Source: Helicobacteraceae bacterium | GTDB taxonomy: Bacteria > Campylobacterota > Campylobacteria > Campylobacterales > Sulfurimonadaceae | Assembly: GCA_027066325.1 (NCBI GenBank) | Contig: JAMONY010000047.1 | Coordinates: forward strand, 1-32,043 | DNA: 32,043 nt | Direction: 5' to 3' | Part shown: piece after piece, positions 25,891 to 32,043 of the stretch | Numbering within the stretch: the first letter of the stretch is position 1 | Layout of the letters: every line of letters begins with the position of its first letter | The notes under the pieces: generated by a model | Told to the model about the DNA's origin: nothing | Databases searched by the model: none | The model's input: the letters and a program-made list of their open reading frames with translations, nothing else | Translations under genes and position numbers: made by a program

Positions 25891-27551
25891 AAACCTTTGA
25901 TATCTGCATAGTTGGTAGTGGAGCGGGTGGCTCACCTATAGCATACGAGCTTAGCAGAGCTGGTTTTAGTGTTGCGGTATTTGAGAAAGGTGCTCACTAT
26001 AACAAAACAGATTTTAGCAAAGATGAGATAGCAGTGTGTAGAAGAGATATCTATACGCCTGATCTAAAAGATGAGCAACACACCATAGTCACATACAACA
26101 GCGATGGCACAGAAGAGTACTTTAGTGGAGCAGATGAGCAGTGGAGTTTCTGGAATGGTTCCATGCTTGGGGGCTCTTCTAATCTTATGAGCGGGTACTT
26201 CCATAGACTAAAGCCCGATGACTTTAAACAGCTTAGTGTATATGGAGCTATAGATGGAGCCAATGTTGCAGATTGGCCAATAAGCTACAGTGATCTTGAG
26301 CCGTACTACACAAAGGTTGAGCAGATTGTTGGTGTGAGTGGTAGAGTAGTAGAGCATGCTCATCAAGAGCCACGCTCAACCAAAGATTTTGCATACCCTC
26401 CTACAGAAGAGCAGCCGATGAGTGGCTGGATTGATGAAGCTTGCAAGAAGCTCGGATTTACAAGCATACCCATACCAAGGGCAATCTTACCTTACAACAC
26501 AGAGCTTAGAGATGGATGCTCTTACTCAAACTTTTGCGGTAGCTATGGGTGTGCTACTGATGCTAAAGGTAGCGCTAGAGCCGCCCTACTACAGAGAATC
26601 AAATATGATCTATTTGCAGACTCTTTTGTCTATAAAATTGATGCTGATAGCAAACAAGTCAACCAGATACACTACTACGATAAAAATCATAAATCCCATA
26701 GTATTAAAGCTAAGATTTTTGTGATTAGCGCACAAGCACATGAGAGCGTAAGGCTTCTTATGAACTCTAAAAACTCAGACCATCCAGACGGCATAGGCAA
26801 TACACATAAACAGCTTGGTAAAAATCTTATCTTCTCAGCTGGTGGAAGCGGAAGTGGTCGCATTCTTGCCAAACATCTAGATCACAAGAAACGCAAAGAG
26901 CTCTTTACAAGGGGGCTATTTGTAAATCGTTCTATTCAAGATTGGTACAGCTACAGTAAAAACAACAGAGTTATCAAAGGTGGAACTATAGATTTTTTAT
27001 ATGAGCATGCAAACCCTATAGTACGCGCTATAAGAGAGCTTAGAGGCAATGATACTCAAGTACTATACGGTCGCAAGCTCCAGAAGAGATTGGAGTTTGC
27101 CTTTAAAGAGTCTAGGGTATTGAAGTTTGAAATCTTTAATGACTGGCTACCAACAGACAGATGCTACATAGGAGTTGACGATCATGTTAGAGATAAATTT
27201 GGTGTCAATGTAGGCAAATTGCACCTACATGCTCACAGCCAAGATCTTGAAGTTGGAAAATATTTGGCTTCAAAAGCGCAGATGGTTCTAGAAGAGCTCG
27301 GAGCAGTTGAGATAGAGTCAAATATCTCCGCTGCTCCTCCACCAAATCTCATAGCTGGAGGGTGTAGATTTGGAGATGACCCTAAAACATCAGTTCTTGA
27401 TAGCTCTTGCAGAGTCCATGGGTTGGACAATCTCTATGTTTGTGATGCTAGCTTTATGCCAACAGGCGGGAGTGTGCCATACACTTGGACAATTTATGCT
27501 AACTCATTTAGAGTGGCAGATATCATTCTACAAAGGTTAAAAAATGGTTAA
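25887..27551 (+). CDS. GMC-family FAD dehydrogenase, large catalytic subunit
   Basis: A 554-residue flavoprotein of the gluconate/sorbitol/glucose dehydrogenase type. It begins with IVGSGAGGSPIAYELS, an FAD Rossmann motif without its own signal, so it probably rides on the Tat subunit. GSMLGGSSNLMSGYFHRL is the GMC signature. Cys211, Cys217 and Cys222 (CSYSNFCGSYGC) fit the 3Fe-4S ligands known in related FAD dehydrogenases. Near the C terminus, LIAGGCRFGDDPKTSVLD aligns with the usual HxxGG/T-R-M-G motif but seems to lack its His, and VPYTWTIYANSFRVAD replaces NPTLTI. Donor sugar or alcohol unknown. It overlaps queC by 8 bases. Confidence 0.88.
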   Translation: MKTFDICIVGSGAGGSPIAYELSRAGFSVAVFEKGAHYNKTDFSKDEIAVCRRDIYTPDLKDEQHTIVTYNSDGTEEYFSGADEQWSFWNGSMLGGSSNLMSGYFHRLKPDDFKQLSVYGAIDGANVADWPISYSDLEPYYTKVEQIVGVSGRVVEHAHQEPRSTKDFAYPPTEEQPMSGWIDEACKKLGFTSIPIPRAILPYNTELRDGCSYSNFCGSYGCATDAKGSARAALLQRIKYDLFADSFVYKIDADSKQVNQIHYYDKNHKSHSIKAKIFVISAQAHESVRLLMNSKNSDHPDGIGNTHKQLGKNLIFSAGGSGSGRILAKHLDHKKRKELFTRGLFVNRSIQDWYSYSKNNRVIKGGTIDFLYEHANPIVRAIRELRGNDTQVLYGRKLQKRLEFAFKESRVLKFEIFNDWLPTDRCYIGVDDHVRDKFGVNVGKLHLHAHSQDLEVGKYLASKAQMVLEELGAVEIESNISAAPPPNLIAGGCRFGDDPKTSVLDSSCRVHGLDNLYVCDASFMPTGGSVPYTWTIYANSFRVADIILQRLKNG

Positions 27552-28212
27552 AAAATCTCTGTGTGTGCTAAGTGGAGGACTTGACTCAACTACAGCTACA
27601 GCTATGAGTATCAATGATGGCTACGACATAATAGCTCTTCATTTTAGCTACAATCAGCTAACACAACAGCGTGAGTCAGAAGCATTTGACAATATAGTAG
27701 AGTACCTAAAGATAGAAAATGTCTACAAAATAGATCTTGGATTTTTCAACCTGATTGGCTCAACAGCACTAATAGACAAGAGCATAAAAGTGCCTACAGG
27801 TGGGCTAACAGATGGTGTTCCAGCTACTTATGTGCCATTTCGAAATGGAATTTTTTTAAGCATAGCAGCTGCTATAGCAGAAAAAGAGGGTGCATCAAAG
27901 ATTGTGCTTGGAGCGGTTGAGGAGGACTCTAGTGGCTATCCAGACTGTAGATCAAACTTTATATCGTCCATGCAACAGAGCATAAATCTTGGCACCAAAG
28001 ATAGCACAAAAATCACTCTTCATACTCCACTAATAGATCTAAATAAAGCACAGATAGTACAACAAGCCCTACAGATAGACGCTCCTCTTCACCTAACTTG
28101 GAGCTGCTATCAAAACAGCTCTACTGCTTGTGGGGTTTGTGATAGCTGCAGACTTAGACTTAGAGGGTTTGAGATAGCTGGGGTAAAAGATCTTATACCA
28201 TACTCTAAGTAG
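27544..28212 (+). CDS. queC: 7-cyano-7-deazaguanine synthase
   Basis: ATP-dependent conversion of 7-carboxy-7-deazaguanine to preQ0 in queuosine synthesis. The 222-residue protein has the PP-loop LSGGLDSTT at 9-17, PFRNGIFLSIAAAIAEKEGA, GAVEEDSSGYPDCR, and a zinc site with Cys188, Cys196, Cys199 and Cys202 (CYQN...CGVCDSC). It overlaps the GMC dehydrogenase gene by 8 bases. No other queuosine genes are in the window, so its place here looks like operon convenience. Confidence 0.95.
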   Translation: MVKKSLCVLSGGLDSTTATAMSINDGYDIIALHFSYNQLTQQRESEAFDNIVEYLKIENVYKIDLGFFNLIGSTALIDKSIKVPTGGLTDGVPATYVPFRNGIFLSIAAAIAEKEGASKIVLGAVEEDSSGYPDCRSNFISSMQQSINLGTKDSTKITLHTPLIDLNKAQIVQQALQIDAPLHLTWSCYQNSSTACGVCDSCRLRLRGFEIAGVKDLIPYSK

Positions 28213-28250
28213 CTATATGATACTATTACCTTTACCATAAGAGGGGCTAG

Positions 28251-29465
28251 ATGTCAGATTTTGTTCATATTGCTAGGCAGTCGATCATAAGCAGTGATAG
28301 CGCGGTGTATGGCTACGAAGTGCTCTATCGTAACCAAGATGGTGTTGTTGATCTCTCACTAACCGAGCGAACACTCACTGCTAATGTTATCTTAAGTGTG
28401 TTTAACCTTATAGGTCGTGAGAGATCTGTTGGTGAACACATTGCATTTTTTAATGTAGACCAAGCTATACTACTTACAGATATCATAGAGGCTCTACCAA
28501 AAGATCAATGTATATTTGAGCTCAATTCATATAGCTCTTTTGGCACTAAAGAGTTAGAAAACATACAGAATCTACACAGTCTAGGCTATCGATTTGCACT
28601 AGATAACTTCATAGTAACTGATCAAAATCTAGACAAATACGCCAAGCTTTTAAGATACATAACATACATCAAGATAGATGTTCAGTCTAACGATGTAGAG
28701 CTAGTAGCAGACAAATTTAACTCTCTTAAACAAGCATACAAGCTAATAGCACATAAAGTTGAAACAAAAATTGAGTTTGATACTTACAAGCAGATGGGAT
28801 TTGACTATTTTCAAGGCTTCTACATACAGTACCCAGTGGCTATCAAGCACTACAAAATGCAACCACGACATCTAGGTCTAACGCGACTTTTTAAGCTGAT
28901 CCATGATGTACCTATACAGGAATTTGCAAAAGAGTTTGAGAGACACAATGAGCTATGTATACAGTTTTTTCAATATATCATCTCAACAGGCATGTATAGA
29001 TACAACGCATCAAATTCAGTGCGAGATGTTATCGTAGAAGCTGGAGTAGAGATGATTGAGCGATGGATGATGCTTATAGTTTACGCAAAAGGTAGTCATA
29101 AAATTGATGATAAAAGAGGTGCCCTATCACTCTTTTTTATAAGACGATTAGATCTTATGAATACCATAGTTTCAAATGTCCACATAGACAATAGAAAAAA
29201 ACTATCTGATGAGCTTAAACTACTTGCTATCTTCTCAATATTGCGCGATATCTACAAGGTACCATTTGATAGCATATTGGATAGTTTTGAGCTAGATGAA
29301 AATTTAGAACTGTGGCTCATTATTCATAAAGGTAGATTTGAGTTGATCTATAAAGCACTCAAAATGCTTGAGACCAAAGAGATAGATGAGCATAAACTAA
29401 ACTCATATCTTCTACCATTTAAGATAAACTATCAAGAGTTAAAGCAGAAATTACCAGATCTATGA
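28251..29465 (+). CDS. EAL-HDOD protein with degenerate EAL domain
   Basis: 404 residues: an N-terminal EAL-like domain (about 5-195) and a C-terminal HDOD domain (about 200-390), the YuxH-type arrangement. The EAL motif is changed to EVLYR (Glu23), and the DDFG loop is LDNF at 117-120; KID at 141-143 is kept. Loss of the paired Asp suggests it cannot hydrolyse cyclic-di-GMP and may act as a binding or scaffold protein. ATG 28251 follows an AAGAGGGG ribosome site. The 38-base gap after queC may contain a weak promoter. It overlaps the metallopeptidase gene by 4 bases. Confidence 0.9.
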   Translation: MSDFVHIARQSIISSDSAVYGYEVLYRNQDGVVDLSLTERTLTANVILSVFNLIGRERSVGEHIAFFNVDQAILLTDIIEALPKDQCIFELNSYSSFGTKELENIQNLHSLGYRFALDNFIVTDQNLDKYAKLLRYITYIKIDVQSNDVELVADKFNSLKQAYKLIAHKVETKIEFDTYKQMGFDYFQGFYIQYPVAIKHYKMQPRHLGLTRLFKLIHDVPIQEFAKEFERHNELCIQFFQYIISTGMYRYNASNSVRDVIVEAGVEMIERWMMLIVYAKGSHKIDDKRGALSLFFIRRLDLMNTIVSNVHIDNRKKLSDELKLLAIFSILRDIYKVPFDSILDSFELDENLELWLIIHKGRFELIYKALKMLETKEIDEHKLNSYLLPFKINYQELKQKLPDL

Positions 29466-30079
29466 GGCTAACTATTTGTGGCTTTGAAGTTGATCACCAG
29501 ATCAACAGTAGATTAAAACATGCCTACTTAAGAGTAGGAGATGATGGGCTAGTACAGCTTAGATCATCTAACCTGCCATTAAGCGATATAGAGCAGTTTA
29601 TAAGTTCAAAACAGAGTTGGATCTTAAAAGAGATACAAAAAATAGAAGCAAAACCCACCATAACCATAGCTAAAAATATCTTACTATTTGCAAACATGCT
29701 CAACCTAGATCAAGTGAGAGACACAAGCTCTCTAGAGAGTAGAAAAGATTATGATCGTTATTATGCTCATACTGCACAAAATTATGTCAAAGCCCGGGTA
29801 GAACTATTTGCAAAACAGATGAATCTCTCATATAGCCAGATAAAATTTAGAAAAATGAAGAGGAGATGGGGTAGCTGTAGTAGTCATGCTGTTCTCTCTT
29901 TTAACACCCTAATCGTTCAGTTAGACAAAGAGCTCATAGATTATATCGTAGTACATGAGCTGTCTCATCTAGTCCATTTTAACCACAGTAAAGAGTTTCA
30001 TCTATTTGTAAGAAGTCACCTCACACAAGAGGCATCTTTAAGAGCAAAATTAAAAGAGATAAGCTGCATACTATACTAA
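29462..30079 (+). CDS. YgjP/M48-like metallopeptidase (DUF45)
   Basis: 205 residues with the zinc motif HELSH (His165, Glu166, His169), a third ligand His175 in NHSKEF, and the upstream family signature RRWGSCSS at 134-141. No signal peptide or membrane helix, so probably cytosolic. The YgjP/DUF45 family has a SprT/wss1-like protease fold, and substrates are largely unknown. Starts in a 4-base ATGA overlap with the EAL-HDOD gene. Convergent with hspR. Confidence 0.9.
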   Translation: MRLTICGFEVDHQINSRLKHAYLRVGDDGLVQLRSSNLPLSDIEQFISSKQSWILKEIQKIEAKPTITIAKNILLFANMLNLDQVRDTSSLESRKDYDRYYAHTAQNYVKARVELFAKQMNLSYSQIKFRKMKRRWGSCSSHAVLSFNTLIVQLDKELIDYIVVHELSHLVHFNHSKEFHLFVRSHLTQEASLRAKLKEISCILY

Positions 30080-30108
30080 GCTAGCTGTAGTCTAGCACCT
30101 CTTACGAT

Positions 30109-30480
30109 CTACTCATAAATTATCATCTCATATATACTTCGCTTAGTTACAAGTGACTTCTCTGGAGGTATAGCTGAGTGGTGACTAGCTTGTGAGAGCT
30201 GATGACGCAGTGACGCTATCTCCTGCTCCATGCTCTCCATCTGATCTTTTAGCCTAAGCACAACATCTACTCCTGCTAAGTTGACGCCCATCTCTCTTGT
30301 TAGACGCAATATGAGCTTAATCTGCTCTATATCACGCTGTGAGTAGAGTCTGATTCTGCCATCTGTTCGTGATGGTGTTATAAGGTTTTCACGCTCATAC
30401 TGACGCAGTGTTTGTGGATGGATATCCAATATTTTAGCTACTATGCTTATAAGATAGACCGGCTCATCGTAGTGGTGCAT
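30109..30480 (-). CDS. hspR: MerR-family heat-shock repressor HspR
   Basis: A 123-residue winged-helix repressor of chaperone operons. Residues 9-50 contain the MerR helix-turn-helix and wing (VAKILDIHPQTLRQYERENLITPSRTDGRIRLYSQRDI), with HPQTLRQYE being characteristic of HspR. A coiled coil spans about 70-95. There are no metal-sensor cysteines. ATG 30480 has GGAG 6 bases upstream and follows the cbpA stop by 3 bases. In Campylobacter and Helicobacter, HspR is co-transcribed with cbpA and represses its own operon; the same order here supports that. Confidence 0.94.
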   Translation of the reverse strand: MHHYDEPVYLISIVAKILDIHPQTLRQYERENLITPSRTDGRIRLYSQRDIEQIKLILRLTREMGVNLAGVDVVLRLKDQMESMEQEIASLRHQLSQASHHSAIPPEKSLVTKRSIYEMIIYE

Positions 30481-30483
30481 CTT

Positions 30484-31347
30484 CTACTCCTTTGGTAGTT
30501 TTTCTCTCATCATCTCAACAAGATCACTATCTAGCGACTCTACATCTGGCAAGATGATATCTGCCTTAAGGTAGAGATCACCTCTTTTTTTGGTTGATCT
30601 ATTCATAACACCCATCTCTTTTACTCGAAACTTCTGACCACTCTTAGTCCCTTTTGGAACTTTAAGCGTAATCTGCTTCTCCAGCGTCTGCACATCTACT
30701 TTTCCACCAAAAAGTGCTGTATGTAATTTTAGCTCAAACGACTTAACAAGATCATACCCCTCTTTGACATACTCGTTACTACTGGCAACACTAACCTTGA
30801 TGTACAGATCACCTACTCTGCCACCCATCTGCTTACCCTTAGAGCGCACTCTAAGTTTTTCACCATTTTTGATGCCTGGTGGTATCTTGATGTCAAAACT
30901 GTCTGAGTTTATGCTAATGTTGTGTTTACCTCCAAGTACTGATACTTGAAATGGTATAGTGATGGTTGTCTCAACATCCAGATTTGGTTGTGTATGAGAG
31001 CTAAAACCGCCAGCAGAGCCAAAGCCACCTTGTGCTCCAGCAAAGCCTCCACCAAACATCTGGCGTAAAATCTCATCAAGATCTACACCACCACCTTGAG
31101 ATCTAGCAAAGTCACTAAAGTCTTGCCCACCAAACATGCTATCACCCAGCTGATCATACTGTGCTTTTTTCTCTTTATCGCTAAGGACCTCATAAGCAGC
31201 ATTGATCTCTTTAAACTTCTCTTCCGCTCCAGCATCTTTATTTACATCTGGATGGTACTGTCGCGCAAGCCTTCGATATGCTTTTTTGATCTCCGCCTCT
31301 GATGCGCCCTCGCTAACTTCTAATGTCTTATATAAACTCTTACTCAC
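30484..31347 (-). CDS. cbpA: CbpA-type DnaJ co-chaperone
   Basis: A 287-residue class B J-protein that stimulates DnaK. The J domain (1-70) has the essential His32-Pro33-Asp34 in [10 protein letters not shown] Gly/Phe-rich region (about 85-118) follows, then two C-terminal beta domains (120-287) with no cysteine zinc finger, which separates it from DnaJ proper. The start is GTG at 31347 with an AAGG about 10 bases upstream. First gene of the heat-shock operon with hspR. Confidence 0.94.
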   Translation of the reverse strand: MSKSLYKTLEVSEGASEAEIKKAYRRLARQYHPDVNKDAGAEEKFKEINAAYEVLSDKEKKAQYDQLGDSMFGGQDFSDFARSQGGGVDLDEILRQMFGGGFAGAQGGFGSAGGFSSHTQPNLDVETTITIPFQVSVLGGKHNISINSDSFDIKIPPGIKNGEKLRVRSKGKQMGGRVGDLYIKVSVASSNEYVKEGYDLVKSFELKLHTALFGGKVDVQTLEKQITLKVPKGTKSGQKFRVKEMGVMNRSTKKRGDLYLKADIILPDVESLDSDLVEMMREKLPKE

Positions 31348-31378
31348 TCTCTAAAACCTTCTCTATATTTTTAGTGAG

Positions 31379-31408
31379 ATTGTAACATATAACTTGAGTC
31401 TAAGTCAA
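31379..31408 (-). promoter_or_regulatory. cbpA-hspR promoter with possible HspR half-sites
   Basis: Minus-strand TTGACT (31403-31408), 18 bases, TACAAT (31379-31384), then a leader of about 25 bases to the GTG. The spacer begins with an ACTCAAG half-site matching the HspR/HAIR consensus arm (CTTGAGT-N7-ACTCAAG). The opposite arm is the imperfect TTGACT with only 3 bases between, so a canonical HAIR element is not clear. This is the only promoter in the window with a good -35. Confidence 0.55.
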
Positions 31409-31586
31409 TCAACCCTGCTTCTACCATCTCTCTATTTTCATATAAAAATCACAACTTCCTACTAAAAATTCAGTAAGTTCATTTCTACAAAACCCCGTCA
31501 TTGCCAGTTGTGATTCATCACTATCGTTGCATGCCAGTCACTGCTAGTCCAAGTTTGCTAAACACAATCAACCCATCTTTAATGCT
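31409..31586. other. Gene-free stretch before the right-edge ORFs
   Basis: About 180 bases with no credible ORF or RNA. It contains CCCCGTCATTGC near 31494-31505, two TGCCAGT copies and a small perfect hairpin (GTGAT-TC-ATCAC). The CCCCGTCATTGC string recalls the start of widespread palindromic repeats, but the rest does not match, so I leave it unnamed. Confidence 0.4.
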
Positions 31587-31784
31587 TCAGTCGAAAACCA
31601 AGTTATCTATCCATTCATAGCTTGCAGTATATATCATTATTAAAACTCCTTTTCTATTTTTTGGAGGTAGTTTCTTAGACTTTTTTGCATAATCTAACAT
31701 CTGCTTAATATCTTTATTGTACTTTCTAGTATCTCCAGAAACTATTTTAGATACTCTGCGAACATCTTTAATTTCTTTTGCCAC
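31587..31784 (-). CDS. Short unrecognised ORF, possibly a gene fragment
   Basis: 65 residues from a GTG at 31784; no clear ribosome site. The product is very basic (many Lys/Arg) in the first two thirds, then ends YTASYEWIDNLVFD. An in-frame stop lies just upstream. It is more AT-rich than its neighbours and uses AT-ending codons. It follows the upstream partial ORF by 23 bases. It could be a real small gene of an accessory module or a decayed fragment; no family recognised. Confidence 0.4.
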   Translation of the reverse strand: MAKEIKDVRRVSKIVSGDTRKYNKDIKQMLDYAKKSKKLPPKNRKGVLIMIYTASYEWIDNLVFD

Positions 31785-31807
31785 AGCATCACAGTGTCAA
31801 TATTTTG

Positions 31808-32043
31808 TCAATAAGAATATCCTATCTCTGCAATATCATCTACAATATCAGCATAACAAATATTTTGATTTAAACTTTTAATAATGTCTTCATTGAGTGC
31901 TTTATGTTCAAAGATATATTGAACTACCTTTTCACTTAATTCTATCTCATAGTACTCTTCCGCCCATTGTCTGTATAGGCTTGTATCACCTGTTAGAAAT
32001 TTTAAATAAGGTAGATTTTCAGATATGGGTTTTGAAATCCATC
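31808..32043 (-). CDS. C-terminal part of an unrecognised protein, cut by the right edge
   Basis: Reading the minus strand from the edge gives an open frame of 77 codons ending in TGA at 31808-31810. It contains LKFLTGDTSLYRQWAEEYYE, SEKVVQYIFEHKALNED and ADIVDDIAEIGYSY. The composition is acidic, helical and protein-like, so I take it as a true C terminus. The start lies beyond the window. No domain recognised. Together with the 65-residue ORF it may form an AT-rich accessory cluster. Confidence 0.5.
   Translation of the reverse strand, partial: WISKPISENLPYLKFLTGDTSLYRQWAEEYYEIELSEKVVQYIFEHKALNEDIIKSLNQNICYADIVDDIAEIGYSY

Noticed and set aside
30080-30096. Small hairpin GCTAG/CTAGC between the metallopeptidase and hspR genes
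   Set aside because: Only a 5-bp stem and no U tract; not supported as a terminator.
31385-31410. Canonical HAIR operator for HspR
   Set aside because: One arm (ACTCAAG) fits, but the other is imperfect and the spacing is 3 rather than 7, so I report only possible half-sites.
31490-31560. Degenerate copy of a CCCCGTCATTGC palindromic repeat element
   Set aside because: Only the first dozen bases fit; no second copy exists in the window and no long inverted repeat is present.

Overview
The window looks like the chromosome of a Campylobacterota (epsilonproteobacterial) bacterium, most likely a Sulfurimonas- or Sulfurovum-like sulfur oxidiser. This is inferred from moderately low GC, dense operons with 1-20 nt overlaps, frequent TTG/GTG starts, many promoters recognisable only by a TATAAT -10 box, and a gene set typical of that phylum: type II DAHP synthase, carboxynorspermidine-type dehydrogenase, the succinylase DAP pathway, and hspR with a cbpA-like DnaJ. 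There are no rRNA, tRNA, CRISPR or complete IS elements.

Layout. (1) Bases 1-4414, minus strand: the first ~1471 codons of a giant secreted repeat protein that runs off the left edge. It has a signal peptide, two exact 105-residue repeats, Asp-rich calcium-binding-type segments and CshA-like fibril repeats. (2) 4415-4752: intergenic region with promoter signals. (3) 4753-10159, plus: dapC, an unknown gene, murC, a small membrane protein and mutS2 in one overlapping operon. (4) 10218-10712: an orphan gene. (5) 10709-11851, minus: HI0933-type flavoprotein, divergent from dapE and a membrane-anchored glutamate-synthase-like FMN enzyme (11888-14730). (6) 14746-18489, minus: lipoprotein, nfo, GT4 glycosyltransferase and a WbaP-type phosphoglycosyltransferase. 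(7) 18616-19801, minus: rsmG, a PP0621-like zinc protein and an unknown. (8) 19902-21248: type II DAHP synthase. (9) 21263-22048, minus: DUF2202 lipoprotein. (10) 22157-25291, minus: aspartoacylase-like, DUF695/RraB-like, dgkA and carboxynorspermidine-type dehydrogenase. (11) 25381-30079, plus: Tat-exported subunit, GMC dehydrogenase with a cysteine cluster, queC, a degenerate EAL-HDOD protein and a YgjP-type metallopeptidase. (12) 30109-31347, minus: cbpA-hspR chaperone operon. (13) 31348-32043: AT-rich, gene-poor right edge with two unrecognised ORFs, possibly the edge of an accessory region.

Most of the window is housekeeping: diaminopimelate/lysine and peptidoglycan supply (DapC, DapE, MurC), aromatic amino acids (DAHP synthase), DNA and rRNA maintenance (MutS2, Nfo, RsmG), envelope polysaccharide (WbaP, GT4), polyamines, queuosine and heat-shock control. 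The less ordinary signals are the recombination-prone giant surface protein, a 34-bp promoter motif shared by the dapC and lipoprotein-nfo operons, several predicted leaderless mRNAs, the GMC/Tat dehydrogenase pair with no visible cytochrome, and the right-edge fragment. I did not find a clearly new multi-gene defence or mobile system.
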